This document shows, piece by piece, positions 54,956 to 64,000 of a stretch of 64,000 bases of DNA. Position 1 is the stretch's first letter; each line of letters starts with the position of its first letter. A model generated the notes under the pieces. That model ran no database searches. It saw only the letters and a program-made list of their open reading frames with translations, and was not told the DNA's origin. Source of the DNA: Pogonophryne albipinna (taxonomy: Eukaryota > Chordata > Actinopteri > Perciformes > Artedidraconidae); NCBI GenBank assembly GCA_028583405.1, contig CM053260.1, positions 29,188,593 to 29,252,592 of the forward strand, read 5' to 3'. The translations under genes were made by a program, and so were the position numbers.

Positions 54956-55689
54956 GATGGTATGATGCTAACGTTAGCACAGCGTTAGCTGTGGTAGCGC
55001 ATCGGCCGGGAGAATGCCCTATCAGCCAAGAGTACAGATGAACCAGGACAGCAGGCAGCCTGTCCAGGAAGCGACTCAAGGACGGACAGCACTGAGGAGA
55101 GATGGTGGAAGTAGAAGAAGTTTGCCGCAGAGGAGCACCGGTGGTGGCCAGAGCAGGCTAGCCTGAGCAGGTAGAACTAGGCTAGATTCTGATCACCGTC
55201 AGACTGGCTGGGTGGAGAGGACCGTTGTTGTGTCTTTTGTGGCTGAACAAAATCAAACAGCAGCTAAGCAGGTGATACAGTGAAGCAGGATCGGGACTCA
55301 AAACGGGAAAATGAGACGGAGAATCGGGCTTGTCGTCAGATGGAGCCACTAACGTTAGCGATAGCGTTAGCCCTGAAGCAGGAGCAACATTAGCAGGTGT
55401 AGCAGGGTGGACAGGTCGGAAGCGGAGCATCCGTAAAAAGTTGCGATCGGGTGTTACAAAAGTGTCCAGAACAGCGTGTGTGCAAGCCACTGAACGTATG
55501 GAAACTGAGGTAGAAACGTTGGTCCAAAACTCGGCAGATACATTTTCGGACAGAGAAGCGGTGAACAGACAACGCCAGCGTCCTCTCTCTCCAAAAGTGT
55601 TGCATCACAAAAAAATAATAAAAAAAATCGAATGAATCTGAAAACTTTTCACGGACCCCCTGGCAGAGTGCCACGGACCCCCGGGGGTA

Positions 55690-56173
55690 ATGTTGTGAAT
55701 CGAGTGGCCCATGGTGGTGGTGGGGTTATGGTATGGGCAGGCGTATGTAATGGACGACGAACACAGGCCACTCAATTCACAACATTACCCTAACCCTAAC
55801 CCTACCCCTAACCCTACCCCTACGCCTACCCCTACCCCTCACACCAGATACTGACTGGTTTTCGGACCCCCCCAGACCCCCCCAATAAAGCAAAACTGCA
55901 CGTTTCAGAGTGGCCTTTTATTGTGGCCAGCCTAAGGCACACCTGTGCAATAATCATGCTGTCTAATCAGCATCTTGATATTCCACACCTGTGAGGTGGG
56001 ATGGATTATCTCGGCAAAGGAGAAGTGCTCACTATCACAAATTTTTTCAGATTTGTGAACAATATTTGAGAGAAATGGTTATTTTGTGTATATAGAAAAT
56101 GTTTTAGTTCTTTGAGTTCATCTCATGAAAAATGGGAGCAAAAACAAAAGTGTTGCGTTTATATTTTTGTTCA

Positions 56174-56176
<3 letters not shown>
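55690..56176 (+). mobile_element. Tc1-type transposon remnant with internal telomere-like patch
   Basis: 55690-55768 encodes VNRVAHGGGGVMVWAGVCNG, then RRTQ, the central DDE region of a Tc1 transposase. 55841-56176 is the 3' end: the last codons HTRY and a stop, non-coding DNA, and a right terminus ending TTTTTGTTCAGTG, followed by TA. The intervening coding DNA, about a third of the gene, is missing and replaced by 55769-55840 (see the repeat entry). The left terminus is absent and abuts hAT DNA at 55687. Confidence 0.82.
55766..55840. repeat. Interstitial telomere-like (CCCTAA)n patch plus inverted copy
   Basis: 55766-55790 is the reverse complement (24 of 25 bases) of 55685-55709. It is followed at 55788-55840 by CCCTAACCCTAACCCTA and degenerate CCCTAC units. 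The patch sits exactly at the deletion in the Tc1 coding region. Confidence 0.88.
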
Positions 56177-56183
<7 letters not shown>

Positions 56184-56207
<24 letters not shown>

Positions 56208-56423
56208 TTATAATAATAAGTAATATTAACTTTATTTAATACAACATTTACGGTACAAGATTTAATCATACAGCCCATGTAGTATGATAATGAATTATAG
56301 CAAACATGTGCAAGATATCCATTATTACAGCTCCGTGGGATGGCAGTAAGACGATATGGGTCCGTTCTTATTGTGCATCCATGGGTAAAGATAAACGCAA
56401 CTCACATTGGTTTCTCAAACAGC
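56184..56423 (+). repeat. 240-bp direct repeat, copy A
   Basis: (TA)n, then 'acttataataataagtaat', 'tacaacatttacggtac', 'gctccgtgggatggcag' and 'ctcacattggtttctcaaac'. Copy B is at 56984-57222, same orientation, with a few differences. The DNA between them includes CCATGGATGTATAATAAGAA. They may be the ends of one element or a segmental duplication. Confidence 0.85.
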
Positions 56424-56983
56424 ATCTCTGTAAACTACGTGTATTGTATTCACTGAATTTCACAAAAAATACTGTAGTTTACCGTTAGTTAACCTTAACC
56501 CTCCGAAGTCGACCGCCGCGCCGGCGCGATCATCAGATCATGTGAACTGTTCAAGCCATGGATGTATAATAAGAACTGGATACAGCGTGGGAGGCGGGGC
56601 CTCATTCATTCCTATGAGAGTTGCTCATTAGCGCATGATGATAAAATGGCCCAACTTTTGAGAGAGCGAAACGTCACAGATTACCCGGCATGCCTGAGAA
56701 GTACCCGTATGTGCGCTCATAGCGCATGCGCAACTTTAACCAAAATGCTCGTTCACATCAAGCACGTCAATTTGCGTACACGTAACAGCACCGCACGTTC
56801 ATGACAGCATGGTAATGATTTGTTATTATGATGGATTTGATATTAACGAGGCGGCAGTTAGCAGCTAGCGGCTAGCTAGTAATTATGCTAATGTAACATC
56901 AATCGTTATGTACTTATATTACGCTGTAACAGGATCTAGTGATATCCAACAGAGCTTCATTTAGCATGAAAGAATGATTGCAC
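56424..56983. other. Spacer between the 240-bp direct repeats
   Basis: Contains 'ccatggatgtataataagaa' (56555-56575), a transposon-end-like phrase also at 52374. No gene was seen; the 80-codon frame at 56562 has no motifs. Confidence 0.4.
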
Positions 56984-57222
56984 TGTATATATATATATAT
57001 ATATATACTTATAATAATAAGTAATATTAACTTTATTTAATACAACATTTACGGTACAAGATTTAATCATACAGCCCATAGTATGATAATGAATTACAGC
57101 AAACATGTGCAATATATCCATTATTACAGCTCCGTGGGATGGCAGTGAGACGATATGGGTCCGTTCTTATTGTGCATCCATGGGTAAAGATAAACGCAAC
57201 TCACATTGGTTTCTCAAACAGC
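56984..57222 (+). repeat. 240-bp direct repeat, copy B
   Basis: See copy A. The two copies diverge immediately after CTCAAACAGC. Confidence 0.85.
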
Positions 57223-57873
57223 TGAGCGATTTTTAGAAATACTAACATAAACTACGCATTCTGGTACTCTGAGAAGAAAATAAATAAATCTATTACTACC
57301 TGACATATTAATAATATGTTATGCCATTGTTTGTTTTTCACTTTGTTCTGACATCTTGCTGCGAGAAGAGTAAAGAGGAGATAGTCTGTGTGACTTATTT
57401 TAAATTGTGGGTAAGGGTAGATAGCCCCCATTGTTCTGTGACCTGTAAATCATCAAACCGGGGGTCATATTTCATTATGTGTTCATTTCTATCTGAAGTT
57501 GTAACCATGGATGTATAAAGAAGAGTTCTACCGCAAAGTTATTCTCCGTGGGGACTTCCGGCAACAATCTTGATTCTGATTGGCAAGATAGCCTCGAAAA
57601 AACATCAGCAAAGATATTTTATTGAGAAGATGATCACTATGTGACAGAAGTTTTCAAAACCGTTTATGGTCTCCGGTACTTCCAGTCCAACTCCGACTGC
57701 ATGCACAGCGTTAGAAAATCTGGCCTTCAAAATAAAAGTTTGACTTTTCCCCCAAAAAAAAAAATTCCAACTTTTTTTTTCCCAATTTTTTTTCTTCACT
57801 CACACATCCGCGACCCACTCGAAACGGGTCCGCGACCCACTTTTGGGTTGCGACCCACCAGTTGAGAACCACT
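57223..57873. other. Non-coding; hAT right end at about 57830-57873
   Basis: 57830-57873 reads CGACCCACTTTTGGGTTGCG, then CACCAGTTGAGAACCACTG, the usual right end of a Charlie-like hAT. A CCATGGATGTATAAAGAAG phrase is at 57506. No matching left end was seen. Confidence 0.5.
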
Positions 57874-57904
57874 GTTATAGATTATGAGGCTGATGTTCTA
57901 ATCC

Positions 57905-58085
57905 AGGTGGGTCTAGCCTGTGTCCTGAGTCCCAGGCTGTTCTAGCTGGTTCTGATGGTCCTATGTTCTGAGCCCCAGACTGTGTACTAGCTGGTTCTGA
58001 TTATGGGTCCATGTTCTGACCCCCAGACTGTGCACTAGCTGGTTCTGATTGTCCTTTGCTCTGACCCCCAGACACTAGCTGGCTC
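57905..58085. repeat. Degenerate tandem repeat, about 57-bp period, 3 units
   Basis: Each unit has 'tagctggttctgat', 'gttctgac' and 'ccccagactgt'. Unit length varies because of small indels. Confidence 0.75.
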
Positions 58086-58092
58086 TAAAGGT

Positions 58093-58300
58093 CCTGAAAT
58101 GACAGCTGACAAGAGGGAAGAGCAGTTAAAAAGGGATTAGCGGGTGCAACGATAGGCTTGTGAGAATGAAGAGAGGAGTGATTGGTTAGCTGGGGAGTGA
58201 CGCCCCCGATCACTTAATGAGGGAGGAGAGGGTAAAGAAGTGACGTGTAATATGAATGAAGAGCTTGGTCTTCCTGCTTGAACTTGCGCTAAGCTTCATT
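58093..58300 (-). mobile_element. Terminal direct repeat of a recombinase retroelement, left copy
   Basis: About 205 bp, nearly identical to 61990-62181. The right copy lacks a short stretch near 58128-58147. Shared text includes 'tgaaatgacagctgacaag', 'gggagtgacgcccccg' and 'gcgctaagcttcatt'. Same-orientation terminal repeats around a tyrosine recombinase fragment fit Ngaro/DIRS-type elements. No 4-6 bp target duplication is seen at the outer edges, which also fits that group. Confidence 0.7.
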
Positions 58301-58534
58301 TCAATCAGGAGAGACGTTGATGTATGAAATACATATTTATTACTGGGACACGTCATATGAATGAAATAATGATTGCCAGATTGAGACAGGAGAATGGAAT
58401 GGTGTTTGGCGATTAGGCCCCGGTTTGCAGGATTATCATTCAGGAGGGGAAGAACCGCTCCGAAGAAACCCCCAAAGAAGTGAAGTATGACATACTGAGG
58501 TGATCTATGGATGAAATGAGAGATTAACATGTGG
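58301..58534. other. Element interior between terminal repeat and satellite
   Basis: Short non-coding segment with no recognised motif. Confidence 0.4.
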
Positions 58535-59455
58535 ATTAAACAATCGGCCGGAATCAATGCCGGGTTTACTGTACATCATAAGATGCTTGACCCAAGAGTC
58601 GACGGCCGGAATCAGCGCCGGACTTACGAGAACACTACCACTAAACAACGTTCGGAATCACTGCCGGGCTTATTGTACATCATAAGATGCTTGACCCGAG
58701 AGTCGACGGCCGGAATCAGTGCCGGGCTTACGTACTACCACTAAACTACGGCCGGAATCGCTGCCGGGTTTACTGTACATCATAGATGCTGACCCGAAGG
58801 TCGACGGCCGGAATCAGCGCCGGGCTTACGTGAACACTACCACTAAACAAACGGCCGGAATCACTGCCGGGCTTACTGTACATCATAAGATGTTTGACCC
58901 GAGAGTCGACGGCCGGAATCAGTGCCGGGCTTACGTACTACCACTAAACTACGGCCGGAATCTCTGCCGGGCTTACTGTACATCATAGATGCTGACCCGA
59001 AGGTCGACGGCCGGAATCAGCGCCGGGCTTACGTGAACACTACCACTAAACAAACGGCCGGAATCTCTGCCGGGCTTACTGTACATCATAAGATGCTTGA
59101 CCCGAGAGTCGACGGCCGGAATCAGTGCCGGGCTTACGTACTACCACTAAACTACGGCCGGAATTGCTGCCGGGCTTACTGTACATCATAGATGCTGACC
59201 CGAAGGTCGACGGCCGGAATCAGCGCCGGGCTTACGTGAACACTACCACTAAACAAACGGCCGGAATCACTGCCGGGCTTACTGTACATCATAAGATGCT
59301 TGACCCGAGAGTCGACGGCCGGAATCAGTGCCGGGCTTACGTACTACCACTAAACTACGGCCGGAATCGCTGCCGGGCTTACTGTACATCATAGATGCTG
59401 ACCCGAAGGTCGACGGCCGGAATCATCGCCGGGCTTACGTGAACACTACCACTAA
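58535..59455. repeat. 203-bp higher-order satellite of two ~101-bp subunits
   Basis: Repeating subunits alternate. Both are built on CGGCCGGAATC..GCCGGGCTTAC cores. One core is followed by GTACTACCACTAAAC or GTGAACACTACCAC, the other by TGTACATCATA and GACCCGA..GTCGAC. Alternation of two subunit versions gives a 203-bp higher-order period, visible as identical blocks at 58719, 58922 and 59125. About 4.5 higher-order units. Open frames of 89 codons recur with this spacing and are artefacts. Confidence 0.93.
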
Positions 59456-59559
59456 ACATTGCCGACACGATGGTCGATGACCTGATGCAGGGTTAAACAT
59501 TACACGGATGAACACTACCACTAACATGCATAAATACCAGTTAGAGAGATCTTTGGATG

Positions 59560-59700
59560 GCCGCACGGCGCTGATTTCCGGGCGAATGTAGGATGTGAAG
59601 GCAGCGGAGGACCACCGTCCAAGTTGTTGTAGGGATGAGGAAGAAATACCTTGATTGGCGGCAGGGTTGCTGCACCTATCCTGAACGAAGCCCTGAAATG
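59560..59700 (-). pseudogene. Tyrosine recombinase C-terminus (Ngaro/DIRS-like)
   Basis: The minus-strand frame reads NPAANQGISSSSLQQLGRW and SSAAFTSYIRPEISAV. The LGRW..SxAFxxYIRP pattern is the end of YR-retrotransposon recombinases, with the tyrosine (codon 59588-59590) as the expected nucleophile for strand exchange. The preceding H-x-x-R box, usually in HSFRIGAAT, is not intact here. Upstream domains (RT, RNase H, N-terminal recombinase) are missing, and hAT DNA lies at 60022. A duplicated, diverged copy of the downstream stretch is visible at 59735-59800. Crypton is an alternative source. Confidence 0.7.
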
Positions 59701-60013
59701 CTATTAAGACACCACCACCAGTTATATGCATGTTTACCATAGGTAAACTGGAGAGATCTTGGATTGCCGGCACGAGCCGATGTCCGGGCGAAGAGGGAGA
59801 TGTAGACAATGTAATGCAGCTGTTAGCTTAGTGCAGTGATGCATGAATATCATAACCTGGTTTATCATAAGCCATGTGAGCATGAAAGCAAAATATAAAT
59901 GAAGTGCAATATAGCGCAGCATAAGATGATGTATGCTTAGTATATAGGACTAGCTTAATTAGCAGTTTATTTACACCACGTTGAGACATAGATGCTGATG
60001 TGCTTGATTGGGT
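59701..60013. other. Recombinase-element interior, duplicated block
   Basis: 59735-59800 (minus strand) resembles 59530-59590: both have TTCGCCCGGA, then AAGATCTCTC and a CATGCATA-type stretch. The 3' end of the recombinase region was therefore duplicated locally. No open gene. Confidence 0.5.
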
Positions 60014-60021
60014 GATTAGAC

Positions 60022-61145
60022 TAAGGTGACCAGATTTTCAAAATTAAAACCGGGGACATTTTGAGTTTTGCGGTCAAAATATCATTAACATATCCAATTT
60101 TCTTCACTGTTAATGAAAAAATGGGTACTATTCTGGTTCAATTTAATTTGAACATTTTAACTGTTGGATACAAACAGAAGGACGATAGCTCATATATGAG
60201 ACTTACAAGGTCTTTTATTTTGAAACTGTACATCAGATTGTCCAGATTCTCTTGGAGTGATTAGATAGGGTGTCCTGCTATCACCCTGGAGTGAAATAAG
60301 TCTTTGATAATTTGACAGTTTTCTATTTATTCTTGTATAAAAACAGAAGGACGATAGCCCATATATGAGATTTCAAAAGTATTTTATTTTGAAACTTTGA
60401 ATCAGATTGTCCTGATTTTCTCTGATTGACTAGATGGGGTCTCCTGCTATCACCCTGAAGTGAAATAAGTATTGGATTGACTTTGAATGACTCTTTGATT
60501 ATGGACCGTTTCCATTAAATAATAATCTAAATATAGATGGACAATAGATCTAGTTTGAGATTTTAAATAGCATACATTTTAAATTGTGCTTCAGAAAGTA
60601 ATGTTATTTTAGGAGTGTTGTGAGATGGTGTCAACATCAATTGAAATTAGTCACCCAGTGGAAATGTCAGATATGTCTTCATAACTGTATACTTACATTT
60701 TACATTCACTCAGTTATAATGTGGTAGTTATACGTAGTTTGTTTTAAATTATTATTGATCACATTATATAGTACATATTTCTTAATTTAAGCTCCAGTAT
60801 ATATGAATATGTTTGGTGTGTTTGTTAGGTATATTTGTTATTGACCGAGTAAACGCTTTTATTTTGAAGGCAGTTTTTACAGGCCTCTACTCTAATGCAT
60901 AGGATATTCGCGCACCGCAATACAACGTGCGGGCTGGCTTGACTGTGTTTTCCGAAGTGGGGGCTGGCTTGAATGACCACAGTCTGTTTACCCAGTGTTT
61001 CCTGACATGAAACATTTTATTTCACCTTGCTATGTGTTTTTAACGTATATTAAAAAACGGGGACATTTCCGGGGACAGTTTCAACCGGGGACAGGCCAAT
61101 ATAAACGGGGACTGTCCCCGGAAACGGGAACGTCTGGTCACCCTA
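60022..61145. mobile_element. hAT element, 1,124 bp, perfect 8-bp TSD
   Basis: The ends are TAAGGTGACCAGATTTTC and ACGTCTGGTCACCCTA. They are flanked by GATTAGAC on both sides (60014-60021 and 61146-61153). The termini carry CCGGGGACA repeats. Inside, two ~140-bp direct repeats (60165-60305 and 60340-60475) share 'acagaaggacgatagc' and 'tcctgctatcaccctg'. No transposase frame was recognised. Confidence 0.88.
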
Positions 61146-61153
61146 GATTAGAC

Positions 61154-61989
61154 TGTCTTCTATCATCTTACATGAACTTCTCTTTCTCCCTGAAAGAAAC
61201 CCCCCAAAACCAACGGATGGGGCAGCATCCGTGACTGTGTTGAAGCTTAAAACTGCGTTACTTACTGAGAATTGTAACGGGTAGTAGTTACCCGAACTGC
61301 ATTAGTAATGCGTTACGTTACTTCGTATGGCAAAGTAATACGTGTACTGAAACTCCATACTGTAACACGTTACACCCTGCCTGGAACTCACCTTAACCCT
61401 GAACTAAAGCAGTAATGCATAACGAACATCTCGTGAATTTGTTACAAACTGTCTCTTGCCAGTGCTACCCTGACGCCTGTTTTAGAGGTGAGGCGCAGGG
61501 AAAAGAGGCGAGAGCCTGGGCTGTGCAATGAACCTGCTAGCCCCCTATGACACACTTAGTGTCCAGTACTGGCTACTGAGCCGGGAGGAGAAGTAGCTTC
61601 AATGGGATGTAGCTTAAGCCCTGCCGGCCTGCAGAAGTGTTTGTGGTTGAAGCTAGAAATGGGTAAAGCTTTGCATGTGATGAGGGCCCGTTCTGCGTGA
61701 AGGCCGGAAGCGCCGCATTTGAGCGGCCCTGATGCCAGTGATGCCCTCTCGAGAGACTAAAGGCGTGCGTCAATTGTTTGCGTGAAGTAGCCCATTTCCA
61801 TTAGCCGGAGGAACTTCCGTGGAGCCCGATATCCTTGTCCTTTCCTCCCGCGTCCGGGTTTGCGGGGTGGCCGGCTGGAACCACTAGCCGACTGGGGAAC
61901 GCCGCCTGTAGCTTAATCCTCGAGACTGCGGAGCTGATGACTGTATGCCTGGAGCTGGGACGAAGCCCTGCTGCTGTTGCGTATTGTCA
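61154..61989. other. Recombinase-element interior, no frame recognised
   Basis: 61250-61380 contains GTAACG/CGTTAC-rich DNA like the ends of another fish MITE. 61500-61985 is GC-richer and may be the 5' region of the recombinase element (minus orientation). The 66-codon frame at 61573-61773 is not identified. Confidence 0.4.
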
Positions 61990-62181
61990 CCTGAAATGAC
62001 AGCTGACAAGAGGGAAGAGCAGATATAAAGGGATAGGCTTGTGAGAATGGAGAGAGGAGTGATTGGTTAGCTGGGGAGTGACGCCCCCGATCACTTAATG
62101 AGGGAGGAGAGGGTAAAGAAGTGACGTGTAATATGAATGAAGAGCTTGGTCTTCCTGCTTGAACTTGCGCTAAGCTTCATT
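61990..62181 (-). mobile_element. Terminal direct repeat, right copy
   Basis: It matches 58093-58300 in the same orientation; see that entry. The unique sequence right of it (TTAGATATTC) differs from the sequence inside the left copy. Confidence 0.7.
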
Positions 62182-62269
62182 AGATATTCTGAACTGCTAA
62201 TTAGTTTTAACAATTATTCAACAGTATGGATACTGTAACATTACAATAAACTTCTGGGGTCTGTGATGC

Positions 62270-62565
62270 CAATACTTTTTCTGTAAATTTAAACAAAGGA
62301 AAGATATAATGTATTTCTCTTTTACAGCAATAGGCTGTCAAGTCGTTTTACAGTATGGCCGCCGTAGAAATAACAGTAAATGGCTGGCGTCTCTGCTGAC
62401 AGCTCTTTACCGTAAATTTAAAACAAAATACAGAAATGTACTGTAATCTTCTTTTACTGTAATAGGCTGTAACATAATTTCACAGTTAGATACCGTAAAA
62501 ATAACAGTAAATCGCTGGCGTCTCTGCTGTCAGCTCTTTACTGTTATTTTACAGGAAAAAGTCTT
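62270..62565. repeat. Two diverged ~140-bp tandem units rich in TTTACxGTAA
   Basis: Units share 'ataggctgt', 'aaataacagtaaat', 'ggcgtctctgctg' and 'cagctcttta'. Such TTTACAGTAA-rich tandem DNA is a common fish repeat family. It ends at CTTACAGTGTG. Confidence 0.75.
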
Positions 62566-63187
62566 ACAGTGTGGGTTTGCGGAGCAGATGCCACTCTGAG
62601 CTAGAGCTTTGCTCATGGGTAGCCTCCTCAATTTTGTGAGACATTTCCAAATCAACAGATAAGCTGTTCATATGTAGTTGCTCCTCTTCTGAGCACACCA
62701 GCGGTAAATCACATGACAAGATCACACCCAGAAAACATTTCCAGAATGTTTTTAAAGAACGTTATCCTACCTTTCAGAAGAACATTCTGGGAACCAAAAT
62801 AAAACGTCACGCTGACAACATTCCTAGAACAACGAATGGTAACAAACATTTCTAGCTGGGAACTCACACATGCCACCGCAAACATGCAATATCTGCTTAC
62901 AGTTTATCATGAATTACGTGCATGTTTTTTTTTTTTCAAAAGCAGATGTGGTGACATCAGATTTTTTTTAAAACATCCTTTTCAAACAAATGCAACAAGT
63001 TTGTTTTTTAAAGCGCTCTAGAAATAAATCTGACGTTGACCATGACCGTGTTAATATTTGCCATAACAGGAACGTTTTATAAAAAAAGATTAACATCCTG
63101 AAAACATTTTCAAAATGTTTCTTGGAGAATGTTCTTCATTTGTTATCATGTAACATTGAGGGAACGTTTTATAAAGAACATCTTTAA
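62566..63187. other. Non-coding; GGAACGTT-rich MITE-like DNA
   Basis: 62725-62860 and 63060-63185 carry repeated GGAACGTTTTATAAAGAAC and CAGAATGTT/AAAATGTTTC phrases, resembling inverted halves of a short fish MITE. No gene was seen. Confidence 0.45.
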
Positions 63188-64000
63188 CAAGTTAAGCCCC
63201 GAGCCTGTTTTTCAGATCTCAGGCTCGAAAATGACATTCCCAGAACAAATGACCATATCTTCCTTTCTAAAAGGGTTAAATTAATAATCTTTTTTCTCAA
63301 AGCAAGGTTACACCTGTGAGTTGGATGTAGAAGTGTCAGAATCAATATACATGTTTTTATTTTAAAGTAAATTCAGATTGAACACAGTAAAAAAATGTAA
63401 ATTATTGTGTCCGTCCAAAAAATGTACTTATAGTGAAAACCACCCTTGGATGATGGGATGGTAGACTAACAGCTTTAGGAATCCAAACTACAACATATAA
63501 TAAGTACCCTGTATCAAGATTGATGCAAAACAAGTGAAATTTGACATTTTTAGAGAGATTTAGCAAAAATAACCCACTTCTGGGGTCATTAGGGTGGATT
63601 TGACCTATCTCTGGCCCCCCTTGCTCGATTTTGCTGATTGACATCTCTTTCTAACCGTCAGAGCCAATGGAATCGAGGGGAACTCCCACATACTCCTTAT
63701 TTGGTAATGTGTGTGTGTGAGACTGCCGCATAGCCAAGACCGGAAGCTGCGATAACTCTGGTGGCTACCATTAGCAGCTAACTTTTACTCTCCGATTTTT
63801 ACATAAAAATGGAATTATGGATTATAAATTAAAAAAAATATTACCCAGAAACATTATCAACCTATGGATTAACCGATTCAGCCGCGTTTTTTCTCGTTGT
63901 AATGCCATTGAACAAGTATTTTTGATCAGATTGACAGCTACGGTGAGACGATCTCCCGTAAAAGCTCCGTAAAGGTACGTGTTGTGATGTCTGTGTTTGC
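63188..64000. mobile_element. Second copy of the TTAA element, cut by the window edge
   Basis: From AGTTAAGCCCCGAGCCTG onward it follows 9710-10390 closely; shared text includes 'cagaacaaatgaccata' and 'aatgccattgaaca'. A TTAA precedes it at 63184-63187. Compared with the first copy it has a ~60-bp insertion-like difference at 63330-63390. The right end lies beyond the window. Confidence 0.8.

Larger units (their letters stand above)
53400..55687. mobile_element. hAT (Charlie-like) remnant interrupted by a LINE
   Basis: The left end CAGAGGTTCTCAATTG is followed by CCAAGGACCCC. The matching right sub-terminal part (TTTTCACGGACCCCCTGG, CACGGACCCCCGGGGG) is at 55645-55687. The true right end is missing where the Tc1 fragment begins. 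Inside are a (CA)n microsatellite and a reversed LINE endonuclease fragment. Confidence 0.6.

Noticed and set aside
55788..55840. A chromosome end
   Set aside because: The telomere-like repeat is about 50 bp, degenerate, and flanked on both sides by Tc1 sequence; it is interstitial.
58719..59394. Three 89-codon paralogous 'genes' spaced 203 bp apart
   Set aside because: They are successive higher-order satellite units, not genes.
58093..62181. A conventional LTR retrotransposon
   Set aside because: The direct repeats start TG and end CA-like, but there is no primer site, purine tract or target duplication, and the only coding remnant is a tyrosine recombinase and not an integrase.

Overview
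The window is vertebrate, and specifically teleost fish, nuclear DNA. Four things point to this. Most of it is interspersed and tandem repeat. The repeats are typical fish ones: L2/Maui and Rex1 LINEs, a V-SINE with an L2-type tail, hAT, TTAA-type, Tc1 and Harbinger-like DNA transposons, and a tyrosine-recombinase retroelement remnant. There are long (CA)n/(TG)n microsatellites. The two host genes are split by introns with GT..AG borders. No bacterial or viral gene organisation is present.

Host genes. (1) A 72-nt first coding exon on the minus strand (24372-24443) matches the first exon of MTSS1/MTSS2 (the start of the IMD, or I-BAR, domain). Its intron runs leftward, so 1-24371 is probably intron 1, and the DNA just right of the exon is 5' UTR and promoter. 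(2) A CD22-like immunoglobulin-superfamily receptor gene lies on the minus strand from about 46135 to 37473. It has a 5' UTR exon, signal peptide, V-type Ig, C2-type Ig, a second V-type Ig, a C2 remnant, a C2 Ig, a transmembrane exon and two cytoplasmic exons. The first V exon ends in an in-frame stop and one C2 exon has lost its 5' half to an (AT)n run. The gene is therefore probably a pseudogene or makes a truncated product.

Layout. 1-24.4 kb is repeat-rich probable intron: a Harbinger-like MITE, a 12 x 72-bp minisatellite, hAT elements with exact 8-bp target duplications (6.1, 7.0 and 16.7-18.5 kb) or near-exact ones (19.7-21.0 kb), a 57-bp minisatellite, a 1-kb TTAA-flanked element and a Rex1 LINE fragment. 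24.4-28 kb holds the exon, its upstream region and a TTAA-flanked element swollen by a 37 x 37-bp minisatellite. 28-37 kb has L2 fragments, an 18-bp minisatellite family, a large inverted repeat, and a second 57-bp array split by a 5'-truncated L2 with a TACAC duplication. 37.4-46.1 kb is the Ig gene; its first coding intron contains an LTR-element 3' end and five tandem arrays whose units are all multiples of three. 46-57.9 kb is a mosaic of SINE, LTR, hAT, LINE and Tc1 pieces, with an interstitial telomere-like patch inside the Tc1 copy. 58-62.2 kb is a tyrosine-recombinase retroelement remnant with 200-bp direct terminal repeats and a 203-bp higher-order satellite. 62.2-64 kb has more short repeats and a second copy of the 1-kb TTAA element.

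I see no operon-like or defence-like novel system. The most unusual structures are the telomere-like patch in Tc1, the satellite apparently grown from a recombinase element's own 3' end, and the minisatellite-bearing mobile elements. Family names come from remembered motifs; no database search was possible.
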